Below, piece by piece: positions 9,634 to 19,239 of a DNA stretch of 64,000 bases. The translations under genes were made by a program, and so were the position numbers. Position 1 is the first letter of the stretch. Every line of letters begins with the position of its first letter. The stretch spans positions 40,747 through 104,746 of the forward strand of contig NZ_JBNHEP010000224.1 in NCBI RefSeq assembly GCF_050015995.1, written 5' to 3'. Source of the DNA: Trichodesmium sp050015995 (GTDB lineage: Bacteria > Cyanobacteriota > Cyanobacteriia > Cyanobacteriales > Microcoleaceae). The notes under the pieces are model-generated. The model ran no database searches. It was not told where the DNA came from and was given only the letters and a program-made list of their open reading frames with translations.

Positions 9634-9921
9634 ATTTGATAGTAAGTTAATTCCTGTAATAATTTAGCTTTCGGCTATCAGCTAATTGTCTTTTTAAGAG
9701 GTACTATTCACAGATTGAGCAAAAATAACTTGACTACAAATCCCTAAAATTTTCTATTCGTCATCCCCTAACTTTCATACCCTAATATTAATACTAACTG
9801 CTGATAGCTAATAGCTGAATACTTACCTTTCAGGATTTAACTTTTGAAGTTGAAAATTCTCCTCCTGTAGAGTATGCTAAATACGTCAAGATCCTACAAA
9901 TAGAAAAAAAACTATTTAAAG

Positions 9922-10804
9922 ATGATAACTGTCAAAGAAGCAAGAGAAAAAGCAGTATCTTTTCTTAGCGAACCAGGACTTGAACGAGAATTTATTGAAA
10001 ATGTTTCAGTCAAACTTGATGATGCAGAAAAATTGATTAATATAAGCCGTCAAAAACAGCCTCAAAAAATATTATAAATTGGTACTTTTGTTGGATTCTC
10101 TACTGCTGTATTAGGATTGTGTTTACCAGAAATAGAAATTTTTTGTATTGATGCCGATATTCCTGTAACACTTCAAAATCTTCTCTGTGTTAAATAATTT
10201 TAAATTAACAATGAAAAGACTAATTTATATTTTGTGGAAAAAGTTTTACACCAGTTAGAAATTTTGACAATATTCACCCTAAACCGAGGTTTTTTTCTTG
10301 TTGTTTTCCTAACAAAGAAGATTTAGATAGAGTTGTGAATTATGGGATTAAACTTGAAGACAGGGAAATTATCGGTCTAGAAATTTGTGAAAAATATAGA
10401 CCATTCGATATAGCATTTCTAGATGGAGACCATAGAAAGGAAGCTGTAAAACAAGACCTAATATTACTATCTCGTTATATTAGACATAGGCGTGAAAAAG
10501 ATATAGATTTTTTGCGGCTAGTAGGGAACACTTAACACTTAAGACTTAACAGGGAATATATTTTCACGAAAAAGATACGAAAAATGATTTCGGAGAGTGA
10601 ATTTTACAACTCTAGTTTGTCTTAAATAAAGAGCAAGTTTATTTTCTGGAGAGATCTATTAGACCCGGAGGAGCGAGCTTTCTTCACGATATGGGTTTAG
10701 ATGATTGGGGGCAAGAAGTGCGTCAAGGTGTGGAGCAATTTTTAAAAGAATTTCCTCAAAAAGAATTTCGCATTGAAGGTGAAATTGGCTTTATATCAAT
10801 TTAA
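9922..10804 (+). pseudogene. Class I SAM-dependent methyltransferase, broken
   Basis: Reading through the lesions gives an O-methyltransferase-like protein. It starts MITVKEAREKAVSFL, reaches KIL-stop-IGTFVGFSTAVLG (SAM motif I, stop TAA at 10075 where family members have Glu), then IFCIDADIP. After further stops and a probable one-base loss in an A run near 10240, it continues FDIAFLDGDHRKEAVKQDL and ILLSRYI. There a 171-bp insertion (10486-10656) intervenes. Deleting it with one 8-bp duplication gives LLSRYIRPGGASFLHDMG in frame, ending GEIGFISI at the TAA at 10802. The substrate is unknown. It cannot make a functional enzyme. Confidence 0.85.
10486..10656 (+). mobile_element. 171-bp insertion flanked by 8-bp duplication
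   Basis: TATTAGAC occurs on both sides (10478-10485 and 10657-10664), a target-site duplication. The insert starts ATAGGCGTGAAAAAGATA and ends AAGTTTATTTTCTGGAGAGATC. Its two ends are not inverted repeats. Both ends recur at 17730-18066, where a larger repeat lies between them, so this is a recurrent non-autonomous element. Excision restores the methyltransferase frame. Confidence 0.8.
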
Positions 10805-11418
10805 TTTTGATATTCAATTTGGTAGTTTTCAGATAAAAACTATAATTCTTGTAGGGCACTTCTACATAAGGCCTTTAGAGAAGTTGAATACAATCAAAAT
10901 TACTATAATTTGCTGAAAAATTCCAGATACCGAGTTTCTCACACTGTTTTAGTTGGAGACTCGGTTAATTTTTTGTGTGTTGTTATTGTCAATTTTAATT
11001 TTTGATTGCTACATTTTTTTATTTTATATTCAATCAAAAAACTTGTTTTTTATAAAAAAACTATACATTAAAAATAAAGAATATAAAATGATTTAAGTCG
11101 GATGTGTATTTGCTAAAATATAATTATTTAATGTTTAAAATGATAATAATAGCTGCTTAAAAGTGGTTAATGACGACTGAAGATTAAATACTAAAAACAG
11201 TCAAAATATTTGTAAAAAACATTGATCGTGTTTGTATAGTATTTTCACAAAATTATTTTTATTGGTAACTTTAATAAAATCAAAATTAAGAATTATCAAA
11301 AATTCTTAATAAAAACGAAAATTGTCCTGGTTAAAGCGGAGATCAAAAGAATAAGCTATAAAGTAATAAGAGGTGAGGGGTATTACCCCTCAAATAGTAA
11401 GTTGATTAAGGAGGTCCA
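10805..11418. other. AT-rich gap, no gene seen
   Basis: Very AT-rich sequence with scattered stops in all frames. Apart from the strong AAGGAGGT ribosome binding site at about 11408 belonging to the next gene, I see nothing to name. The promoter of the 11419 gene should lie here. Confidence 0.5.
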
Positions 11419-11991
11419 ATGGTACAGAGTTTTGAGATTGATACAACCCACAAGATAAATCCTCTAACCGATAACTTCAGGGTCAAAAATGGATATAAAT
11501 TTGTAGCTACTCCTGAGTATGACCAGACTGAATCAGAATTATTAAAACTTTCAACTATGCCCAGTTGTATTCGCCTTGGCCTAGAAGATTTAAAATCCTT
11601 TGAAGTAGTAGACAATCAATTTCTAAATTGGGGCATAACTTTCTCTAATGCGATCGCCATCGAACCATCAAACCCAGCTTTTGCAATTCCTTCAGGTATT
11701 AGAGTATTAATGGGAGCGCCAAAAAGTGGCCTAATAGAAATGAACTTTACATCTCCAGTCAAGTTTGTCAGTGGACTGGTAACGAGTTCCCGCCGAACTG
11801 TTTTGTCAGCCTATAATCAAAATGAAGAACTCTTAGCTGAAGACGAAATGCCCGCTTCAAACTTGCTTGACTCTGATTCAATTATTCCTCCTAATGCTAA
11901 ACTAACCGTGAATGCTGAGAATATTTACAAAGTTAGTTTCTATGCTTTTGACGGCCAGCTTATAGTTATAGATTTGAGCTTTGGGTTTTAA
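11419..11991 (+). CDS. Hypothetical protein, possibly beta-sandwich (190 aa)
   Basis: A 190-residue protein with a near-perfect ribosome binding site (AAGGAGGT, 5 bases before ATG) and an in-frame gcgatcgcc, so it is surely translated. The sequence alternates short hydrophobic strands (VKFVSGLVTSSRRTVLSAY, KLTVNAENIYKVSFYAFDG) and ends VIDLSFGF, suggesting a beta-sandwich of the kind seen in cyanobacterial secreted or carbohydrate-associated proteins. It has no signal peptide and no catalytic motif that I recognise. The function is unknown. Confidence 0.75.
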   Translation: MVQSFEIDTTHKINPLTDNFRVKNGYKFVATPEYDQTESELLKLSTMPSCIRLGLEDLKSFEVVDNQFLNWGITFSNAIAIEPSNPAFAIPSGIRVLMGAPKSGLIEMNFTSPVKFVSGLVTSSRRTVLSAYNQNEELLAEDEMPASNLLDSDSIIPPNAKLTVNAENIYKVSFYAFDGQLIVIDLSFGF

Positions 11992-12090
11992 CTAGAATTT
12001 AAAATTTAGAATTTAGAATTTAGAATTTTGGCAAATTAATTTTAAATCAATTTTTATTTTCTGTGGTATAAAGAACAAATAAATAAATTA

Positions 12091-13356
12091 GTGGTCTTGT
12101 ACCAGGGAGTTCCCGAAGTGTTAAACAATCCTCAAGTCTTATTTGTCCCCTGGTTACATTTTCACCAACCTCCGATTTGGAATAATGGCCAATTACAGGG
12201 CAACTTAGAAAAAATGCTCAATGGTGAACCTAACTCAGAAGAGCATTGGAATGCTCAATGGTTTGCCCAAGCATACAAAAATCCTGCCCGTTATGCCAAA
12301 GAACTATCTGAAGAAGGTCATCAACCCCGGATGATGGTAGATTATTCGGGAGTATTGCTCGAAGAGATGGCAAAACTTTCGACCAATGGCATTTTCTCTA
12401 ATCTTTATGTTGATGGGGAAGCAGTAGGAGATGTAATTAGTCTCTGGCGAGAAGTTCTCACAGAATATTCAGACACAATAGAATTTACTGGTAGTGCATA
12501 TAGTCATTGTTATTTTCCTGCTACTCCCGAACGAGACCATGAAGCTCAAATTATGGAATGGCGAAAGGTGTTTGCAGATTTGTTTGGGGAAAAGGCACTA
12601 TCACGGGTGCGAGGGTTTTGGCCTCCAGAGATGGGAATGACTGGGGACCCTGCGGAAGCATTGAGATTTGTGCGTCTGTTGAAAAAGTGTGGTTATGAAT
12701 GGATTATTTTACCGAATGCAGCATTGGAACATCCTGAAGGTTGGAGTACGCCAGAGTTAGAAAACCGGGTGCATTGGTTGGTAGTGGAATCAGAGGGTGA
12801 GTCGGAACGTATTCTATGTGTGGTGAGGGATACGGATATGGGGATTCGACAACAAAGCGGTCAAAATGCTGAGGGTTGTATTAATGATGTGCGATATCGT
12901 GGTGGAGAAGTGGGAATGAAACCACCTGCTTTGGTTGTGCCGACTTCTGATGGGGAGAATGGTAATGTGATGATGTTTGAATATTTTAAGAATTCTTTTG
13001 CTCCTTTGTTTCAGGAGAGGGATCGCTGGTCGGATGTGGGTTTTATGACGGTGAGTGAATATATTGATACTTATTTATCAGATGGAGTTGCAACAGAGGT
13101 GAGGTTAAAGTCTACAGGGGGTTCGTGGATAGGAGGTCATCAACAATGGCAAGAGGGAGATTTGCGACAACAGGTATTGGCAGCGGTTGAACAGTTGAGT
13201 CAAGATTATGCCAAGGTTGTAGAGTCTGGCAAGGGTTCTGCTGAAAAAAGTAGAGCTTTGTTGTTGTGTGAAACCAGTTGTTTTGTTTATTGGGGTTCTG
13301 ATTTTTGGGCGCAACAGGCAAAGTTATTTATTGAGTGGGCAAGAGAGATGTTATAG
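12091..13356 (+). CDS. Glycoside hydrolase family 57 protein
   Basis: 421-residue enzyme of the GH57 group, which includes alpha-glucan hydrolases and branching enzymes. It shows the N-terminal HFHQPP motif (residues 23-28) and GFWPPEMGM, where E180 is the expected nucleophile, followed by a GYEWIILPNAALEHPEG region. The start is GTG at 12091 and there is no signal peptide, so a cytoplasmic role in glycogen or other alpha-glucan metabolism is likely. The exact substrate is not evident. It is not in an operon. A TTTAGAA heptamer repeat (about 12000-12030) precedes it. Confidence 0.88.
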   Translation: MVLYQGVPEVLNNPQVLFVPWLHFHQPPIWNNGQLQGNLEKMLNGEPNSEEHWNAQWFAQAYKNPARYAKELSEEGHQPRMMVDYSGVLLEEMAKLSTNGIFSNLYVDGEAVGDVISLWREVLTEYSDTIEFTGSAYSHCYFPATPERDHEAQIMEWRKVFADLFGEKALSRVRGFWPPEMGMTGDPAEALRFVRLLKKCGYEWIILPNAALEHPEGWSTPELENRVHWLVVESEGESERILCVVRDTDMGIRQQSGQNAEGCINDVRYRGGEVGMKPPALVVPTSDGENGNVMMFEYFKNSFAPLFQERDRWSDVGFMTVSEYIDTYLSDGVATEVRLKSTGGSWIGGHQQWQEGDLRQQVLAAVEQLSQDYAKVVESGKGSAEKSRALLLCETSCFVYWGSDFWAQQAKLFIEWAREML

Positions 13357-13386
13357 AAGTAGAACGACACATATAATTTTGTGCAT

Positions 13387-13482
13387 GAGGGCGGGTTTAT
13401 CTAAATCTTAGGGTAAGCATGAAAATTTGCACTAAAACCCGCCCCTACTATTGCAGCATTTAAGGTGTGTCAGTCTACTAGA
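13387..13482. repeat. Remnant of an IS630-like MITE with nested palindrome
   Basis: GGCGGGTTTATC and AAAACCCGCCCCTACTATTGC form inverted arms, followed by GCATTTAAGGTGTGTCAGTC, the right-hand end of the MITE family. The same cargo plus both ends is seen at 56477-56608. The left end is missing here. Confidence 0.55.
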
Positions 13483-13512
13483 GTATTATTCATAGATATT
13501 CAAAGATATTGA

Positions 13513-14247
13513 TTATACTTTCTGTTTCTGCTTTTGTTTATCTTTCTGTTTGAAAGCTGACATCCCCAGGAAACTTAAACCTAATCCCAACAAACTCAAT
13601 GTAGAAGTAGGTTCAGGAACAGCTTGATTATATTCAGGAACAGCTTGATTATATTCAGAGTTTAGAACAGATATAGCTTCATTTGCTATTAACTGATAAA
13701 ATTTTGTTGTAGGATGAATGTAATCCCAGTATAAGTATCCATCTGATAAGTTTCCATCTGGATCTGCAAGATTAACAGCACACCTAAATTTGTCGTCGCA
13801 TTCTAACCAACTGTCTGTTACATTAGTAAAACCGAACTCACCGGGATTCTCAAGTATATTATCGAAAGTAGAGTTAACATCTAATAATGTGATGGTAACT
13901 TCAGACAACTCTTCCTCTAACTCAGCGATCTCTAACTCCAATTTTTGGTTATGATGATCTGTTAATTGATTGAATATGTTTTCATCTATACCTTGGATTT
14001 TATGAAAATCTGAGTTTGTGAATGATAGCAAGTTAGGGATCAGGAAGTTACGAGCGCCTACATCATATAAATTTTCAATACCATCGATCACATTCTCAAC
14101 AGTTGTATCTACAATATCAGGAGAGTTACCTGCAATATAATCTTCTGTACCGAAAAGATAATCAATAGAACCTATCCAGAGAGTATACAGTGCATTAGAG
14201 TTAGCTGGCTGACCTTCAAGATCCCGTTCTACTAAACTTACCCAAAC
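13513..14247 (-). pseudogene. SGNH/GDSL PEP-CTERM protein, C-terminal part split by tnpB element
   Basis: Minus-strand continuation of the gene whose start is at 15937. It is open from 14247 (SLVERDLEGQPANSNALYT) through VENVIDGIENLYDVGARNF, the DYIHPT catalytic Asp/His block and a C-terminal VPEPTSTLSLLGLGL sorting signal with basic tail. Residue by residue it parallels the intact paralogue at 16415-17557. A 21-bp tandem duplication repeats YNQAVPE before the PEP motif. The N-terminal Ser region is on the other side of the tnpB element, so this piece alone cannot be a working esterase. Confidence 0.85.
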
Positions 14248-14281
14248 TTACCCATGAATGATTGCATGAGCTTTGGAGCTA

Positions 14282-14351
14282 GCTTCCTGTTTCCCAGAAG
14301 ACCACTGACCGCAGTCTGTAACTTATCTTCTCCACAGGCTTAAAATCGCTT
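14282..14351 (-). ncRNA. Probable omegaRNA (reRNA) scaffold 3' of tnpB
   Basis: The DNA just downstream of tnpB contains, on the minus strand, AAGCGATTTTAAGCCTGTGG, GTTACAGACTGCGGTCAGT and GGGAAACAGGAAGC. In this family the RNA from the 3' end of tnpB through the element's right end guides TnpB to its target. The same blocks recur at 60385-60437. The exact 3' end and guide are not determinable here. Confidence 0.5.
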
Positions 14352-14361
14352 GGAACTCAAG

Positions 14362-15447
14362 CTACTTCTTCACATAGTTTTCTAGGTTGACAGCAGCATT
14401 AAAGTCTCTGTCAGCTTCAAATCCACAGTTGCTGCATTTATATGTCCTGGCACTCAATGGCATTTTTTGTTTCTGCCCGCACTCAGAGCAGATTTGAGAA
14501 CTTGGATAAAACCTATCTGCTATTACTAATTCACTGCCATACCATTCACATTTGTATGTTAGTTGACGCCTGAACTCATAAAAGCCACAGTCTGCTATCG
14601 CACTTGCCAGTTTATGATTCTTGAGCATTCCACTTACATTCAAATCCTCTATGACTATGGTGCTGTGGTTTTTAGCTAGCCATGTTGTTAGTTTATGAAG
14701 TGTGTCAGCTCGGATGTCAGCTACTCTTTTATGAGCTTTTGATAGTCTTTTTATGGCTTTGGCTCTGTTTTTTGAACCAGGCTCTTTTTTCTTGACACGC
14801 CGTTGATAACGAGTTAATCGTTTTTTAGCTTGTTTGTATGGTTTGACGTTGGCAAATACTGTTCCATCACTACAAGTTGCTAGAGCATTTATGCCTACAT
14901 CTACACCAATAATATCTCGTTGTTTTGGAGTCGGATTTGCTTCTTGCTCCAAATCATATTTGAAACTGATATACCAATCACCTGCTCTTTTAGATATTGT
15001 GACGTTTTTTACTCTGTAAGATGGTAAGATTTCATAAGTTTTTACTATTCCTATTCTAGGTAGTTTTATATAATTTCCTTGAAGAATCTGAATACTGCCT
15101 TCTAAATAGAAACTGTCTTTTTTCCCTTTTTTCTTAAACTTGGGAAATCCACTTTGAGGAATGCTTAAAAAGTTTTTAAATGCCTTTTCTAAGTCTCTTA
15201 AGGCTTGTTGAGGGGCACACTTTGATACTTGATAGTACCAAGGATTTTGGCTTTTCACTTCAGCTACCAAACGTTTATGCAAAGTGATAGCACTAGGGCG
15301 TTTCTTGGTTGATTTGTACTCAGTTATACAAGTTGCTAATCCCCAGTTATAAGCATGACGAGCTACACCTGCGTGTTTGGCAAGTATTGTTTTTTGGTAA
15401 TTGTTAACTTTTAACTTGGTCTTGATTGATTGCATTTGAACACGCAC
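14362..15447 (-). CDS. tnpB: TnpB RNA-guided nuclease, IS200/IS605 family
   Basis: Transposon-encoded RuvC-like nuclease, the ancestor type of Cas12, that cuts DNA with an omegaRNA guide and favours retention of the element. The 361-residue protein has all three RuvC acidic sites: D183 in GVDVGINALAT, E267 in IVIEDLNVSGM, and the aspartates of ADRDFNAAVNL (346/348). The zinc finger cysteines are C320, C323, C338 and C341. The N-terminal part has the usual helix-rich OrfB pattern. The GTG at 15447 is the first start; the ATG at 15435 (MQSIKTKLK) may be the true one. The frame is intact and the active site complete, so it may be functional. Confidence 0.93.
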   Translation of the reverse strand: MRVQMQSIKTKLKVNNYQKTILAKHAGVARHAYNWGLATCITEYKSTKKRPSAITLHKRLVAEVKSQNPWYYQVSKCAPQQALRDLEKAFKNFLSIPQSGFPKFKKKGKKDSFYLEGSIQILQGNYIKLPRIGIVKTYEILPSYRVKNVTISKRAGDWYISFKYDLEQEANPTPKQRDIIGVDVGINALATCSDGTVFANVKPYKQAKKRLTRYQRRVKKKEPGSKNRAKAIKRLSKAHKRVADIRADTLHKLTTWLAKNHSTIVIEDLNVSGMLKNHKLASAIADCGFYEFRRQLTYKCEWYGSELVIADRFYPSSQICSECGQKQKMPLSARTYKCSNCGFEADRDFNAAVNLENYVKK

Positions 15448-15550
15448 ACCATGAAAAAAAGTCTTTGATTATTGATAACAATTTTAATGTATGATAGCAG
15501 CTACTCAGCAAATTTTCAATATTTCTTAATATTTGTCTAACTTTGTCCAA

Positions 15551-15937
15551 TTATTTGGCTTCAGTAGTTAGCCCCAGAAAAGAGTTAAGTTGTTTTCCTA
15601 AGCCACTATCTCCACTACTATTTCCACCTTTAGCAAAATTAGCTCCATCTGAAGACACACCACCACGACCAGGCTTATAAAAAGTTACAGGATCTAAATC
15701 TAAACACGATGATGCTAGAATATCTGTAAAAACATATCCGTTAGAAGCTCTACCCTCAAAATAAAGATCGGGTTTTTTAATAGTAACTCCGTTTGTATTT
15801 CCTGGGTCTGAAAGGCTATCCCCAAAAACAAACATTTGGGAAAAGTCTAAATTGCAATTTGCAGCGTAAACTGGTGCAGTGCCTATAGTTAGGGTAGACG
15901 CAGTTAGAGCCATGCTGAGTGACACCAATTTATTCAT
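15551..15937 (-). pseudogene. SGNH/GDSL PEP-CTERM protein, N-terminal part
   Basis: The 5' half of the gene interrupted by the tnpB element. It has a signal peptide (MNKLVSLSMALTASTLT..VYAA), the GDSL block MFVFGDSLSDPGN with the nucleophile Ser, and RASNGYVFTDILASS, then ends in element-derived codons (LGLTTEAK). It aligns with residues 1-130 of the intact paralogue at 16415-17557. The remainder lies at 13513-14247. The insertion removes the catalytic Asp/His block and the PEP-CTERM anchor from the product. Confidence 0.85.
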
Positions 15938-16186
15938 TGATTTAAGTTTTATTATTATAATAAATATACTCTGTTAAGTATAAATAAGAATTGTTAGTGT
16001 TTTATGAAAATTCAGTAAAGATTGGGGATAATTTCACTGTTTATATGAATATTTGATGAAGTAGGCATTTTTTTATTGACATGAGGGGGGGGTTTTGGTG
16101 TATATCGAGTTATCAGTTATCTTTAAAGTGTAAGTAAAATTTATAAGGAATGTCAAGTTAGGCTTAATCATTCAGCACAAAATTGG

Positions 16187-16296
16187 TAGTGGACTGACAC
16201 ACCTTAAATGGTGCAATAAATTTTTAGGAAAAGTCTGAATGTATCAGAGATTAAGTCATTTTTCTAATGCACAGTTTTAGCTGTGTCAGTCCAGTA
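16187..16296. repeat. MITE with IS630-like ends
   Basis: TAGTGGACTGACACACCTT at the left faces GCTGTGTCAGTCCAGTA at the right; inside is AT-rich non-coding DNA. An adjacent GGTGCGTTAGACAG..TAACGCACCATTG..GTGTCAATCCACTA segment to 16384 looks like a second, nested end. Confidence 0.7.
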
Positions 16297-16414
16297 GGGT
16301 GCGTTAGACAGCCAAAACTTTGACTATGAAAGACATTTAACAGTCAGTCGTAACGCACCATTGAATATGTGTCAATCCACTACAGTCTTTTTCACATATA
16401 TTCAAAGATATTGA

Positions 16415-17557
16415 TTATACTTTCTGTTTCTGCTTTTGTTTATCGTTCTGTTTGAAAGCTGATATACCCAGAAAACCGATACCTAATCCCAACAAACTCA
16501 ATATAGAAGTAGGTTCAGGAACAGTCTGATTATATTCAGATTTCAGAGCATATAGAGCTTCATTCGCTATTACCTGATGACCTGCTTCTGTAGGATGAAC
16601 TATATCCCAGAATAAGTATTCATCTGGATCGGGAATATTCTCATCACAGGATTTTACTGAACCATCTGCTCCTAAAAAGGCATCTGGGCAAACAGCTAAA
16701 ACTGTATCTGACCAACTGTCTGTTACATTGGTCAAACCAAACTGACTAGGGTTATCAGCGAACTGAGGTAAAATAGGGTCAAAATTGAATAAGGTAATAG
16801 TAGCTTCAGACAAAGATTGTTCTAACTCAGCGATCGCTAACTCCAGTTTTTGATTATGCTCATTTGCTAATTCATTAAATATGTCAGATGTAGATGTACC
16901 TAATAATGGAGCTAAAGCTGTAAGTTCTAATGATGGTGTCAAGTTAGGGATTAGGAAGTTGCGAGCGCCTACATCATATAGAGCTTCAATACCATTGATA
17001 ATATTATTAACAGTTGTATCTGGATTTGGTTCCGGCGGTGTTGGTATCAAGCCTATTTCAGATAGAGGAGTTGCAAGATAATCATTGGATCCCACCCAAA
17101 TAGTATATAGTGCGTCCGAGTTTGCTGACTGATTTGTATCTAAAAGAGGAGCAATAAAACTCTCAAGTTGTTGTTTTAAACCTGGTAAACCAGTAATATT
17201 GTTTTGGTTTCCACTCTGGGCTCCAATTATAGCATAGTTAGCTCCATCTACAAAGACATCACTATTCAAAAAAGCTGTAGGGTTTATTAAGTCTGGATCT
17301 AAGTCTAAGGATGATGCTAGAGATTCTATCCAAACAGGTCCGTTAGAAGCTCTGCCTTTAAAAGATAGGGGAGAAAATGGTAAGTCTGGCAATTGTTCTT
17401 CTATGATACCAAGAAAATTTCCTGTATCTGAAAGACTATCCCCAAAAACAAACATTTGGGAAAAGTCTAAATGGGAATTTGCAGCGTAAACTGGTACAGT
17501 GCCTATAGTTAGAGCAGATGTAGTTAAAGCAATGCTTAGTGACACAACATTATTCAT
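16415..17557 (-). CDS. SGNH/GDSL-family esterase with PEP-CTERM anchor
   Basis: Secreted lipase/esterase-like hydrolase, 380 residues. A signal peptide (1-25, ending VYAA) is followed by FVFGDSLSDTGN (nucleophile S41), the block I-V SGNH pattern with a WVGSNDYL Asn block, and DIVHPTEAGH carrying the catalytic Asp and His. The C-terminus VPEPTSILSLLGLGIGFL plus basic tail is a PEP-CTERM sorting signal, to be processed by an exosortase (not in this window). It is the intact paralogue of the split gene at 13513/15937, in tandem on the same strand, indicating a local duplication. Confidence 0.9.
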   Translation of the reverse strand: MNNVVSLSIALTTSALTIGTVPVYAANSHLDFSQMFVFGDSLSDTGNFLGIIEEQLPDLPFSPLSFKGRASNGPVWIESLASSLDLDPDLINPTAFLNSDVFVDGANYAIIGAQSGNQNNITGLPGLKQQLESFIAPLLDTNQSANSDALYTIWVGSNDYLATPLSEIGLIPTPPEPNPDTTVNNIINGIEALYDVGARNFLIPNLTPSLELTALAPLLGTSTSDIFNELANEHNQKLELAIAELEQSLSEATITLFNFDPILPQFADNPSQFGLTNVTDSWSDTVLAVCPDAFLGADGSVKSCDENIPDPDEYLFWDIVHPTEAGHQVIANEALYALKSEYNQTVPEPTSILSLLGLGIGFLGISAFKQNDKQKQKQKV

Positions 17558-17729
17558 TTATTTAACCCTGATTAATGTAATAAATTTACTTTTAAATATA
17601 ACCCACATTCCCTAGGAATGTCAAACTAGGTTTAATCATCATCAGTAAAATTTCGTAGGGGTACTAAATTATACTCAATTCTATTTTCCCAGTCTCCCCT
17701 CGTAGTATCAGTAATACCAATTAAACATA

Positions 17730-18066
17730 GGCGTGAAAAAGATACATACTTTTTGCGCTAACCCCCCCCTGTGTCCCCCTAAGAGGGGATGTTCAATAAT
17801 GGATAATGGATAATCGATAATTGATAATTACCTCGGGTTTTAACCGTACGGGAATTGAATATAAGGAATATTGTCTTTGTTTTCCCCTTGAAAGGGGAGG
17901 CTTTTAACCTAAACTGTTTAATTATTTAATTATTTAATTATTAATTATCCGGTAAAAGGCAACAGGGAAAAGATTTTTAGGAAAAAGGTACGAAAAATGA
18001 AAGTGAAGTGACTTTTACTTCTCTTGTTTATGTTAAATAAAGGGCAAGTTGATTTTCTGGAGATAC
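17730..18066. repeat. Composite repeat: same ends as the 171-bp insertion, with repeat copy C inside
   Basis: Starts ATAGGCGTGAAAAAGATACA and ends GGGCAAGTTGATTTTCTGGA, matching both ends of the insertion at 10486-10656. Between them are a C run, GGATAATCGATAATTGATAA heptamer-like repeats, ATTACCTCGGG..GGAATTGAATATAAGG, CCCCTTGAAAGGGGAGGCTT and a CCGGTAA tail (about 17829-17960), a shortened copy of the modular repeat family. Confidence 0.65.
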
Positions 18067-18461
18067 TAATTGGATAAATATTCGCTGCATAGGGAGATAA
18101 GAACCAGGAGGTGGGTTAAGCCATTTTATCATCAAAATAAATATAGCAATCCTATTTTATTTGTGTATAAAAATCTTAAGTATGCAAAATTAATTACACA
18201 TTCTGCTGACTCTCTCTTGCCTGTTGCCAGATGAGCTGTTGTCTCTCTCAACTAGGAAATTTATTTTGCACAACTACTTAACTGTGAACAGGCGGGAGTT
18301 TCAGTTTTTTTATCTACTTTTTGATTACCCGCAACATAAGCGCGGATTGCTATATATCCTTATTGATGTTTTGTACTAATTAACCTCAAATGATATGATC
18401 TATTGTCGAAAATATTCAATAAATTATAGAATCTTATTGGCAATAATCTAGGTATTAATTT

Positions 18462-19094
18462 ATGATTCACTCTAAACCGAAAATTTTAATTGTTTTTTTA
18501 GGGATGATTTTAGTAGCATTTCCATCATTAGCCAATGGTAATAATTTCGGAATATTTACCCCAAAAGAATCAGATATATATCAATCTAAAATTATAACTT
18601 CACAAGCTCCAGATACCTCCCCTTACATTCAGTTAGAAAACTTATTAGCAGAGAATAAATGGCAAGAAGCAGACGAAGAAACATACGATTTAATTTTAAA
18701 ATTAACTCAAAGGACTAGAGCAGGAGGCATGAATACAAGAGCAATAAAAGAAAAAATTTCTTGTGAAGAAATTGGCAATATTGACCAACTCTGGCGGGAA
18801 TATTCTGCAGATAAATTTGGTCTGAGTATCCAAATATCAATCTACTTAGAAACTGGCAATAAATTGGAAGGGTATAACCCACAAAGTTACCAAATATTCG
18901 GCGATCGAGTAGGTTGGAGAAAATCCAGAAAATGGAAAAAATATGAGCATTTAAATTTCTCCCAAGATGCTCCTAAAGGTCATTTACCAGTAGCTTTAAG
19001 AGAACCAGAAGTTACTGTGAATATTCCAGAATTTATGATTACTAAACGTTTGCGTCGGGTACTATATTCTAGGGTTAAAGAATGTGGACTATAA
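18462..19094 (+). CDS. Secreted GUN4-domain protein
   Basis: 210-residue protein with an N-terminal signal peptide or membrane anchor (ILIVFLGMILVAFPSLANG) followed by a GUN4 domain (residues about 57-200). The hallmarks are LENLLAENKWQEADEETYDL, IDQLWREYSADKFGLSIQ, FGDRVGWR and APKGHLPVA. Classical Gun4 binds porphyrin and stimulates magnesium chelatase in chlorophyll synthesis. Cyanobacteria also carry several GUN4-domain paralogues of unknown role, and a secreted one like this cannot act on cytoplasmic chelatase, so it is more likely a sensor or porphyrin-binding protein. It stands alone. Confidence 0.85.
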   Translation: MIHSKPKILIVFLGMILVAFPSLANGNNFGIFTPKESDIYQSKIITSQAPDTSPYIQLENLLAENKWQEADEETYDLILKLTQRTRAGGMNTRAIKEKISCEEIGNIDQLWREYSADKFGLSIQISIYLETGNKLEGYNPQSYQIFGDRVGWRKSRKWKKYEHLNFSQDAPKGHLPVALREPEVTVNIPEFMITKRLRRVLYSRVKECGL

Positions 19095-19239
19095 TTAATA
19101 CCTTATGGAAAAAATATTGTTAGGGTAGGGGTTTGGTTATGAAACCCTTACAGGTGATAAATTTTAGCTTTTAAGTAGTATAGCAATCATATTTCAGTTG
19201 TAAGATTTTAGTGGTAATTAGGAGTCAGATAGGGGAGCC

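Larger units (their letters stand above)
14240..15545 (-). mobile_element. IS605-type (IS1341-like) element, tnpB only
   Basis: About 1.3-kb insertion inside the SGNH/GDSL gene, carrying tnpB without tnpA. The outer limits are approximate, set by where similarity to the intact paralogue stops (14247 and about 15550). There is no target duplication or inverted repeat, as expected for the IS200/IS605 peel-and-paste family. Mobility would need a TnpA supplied elsewhere. Confidence 0.75.
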
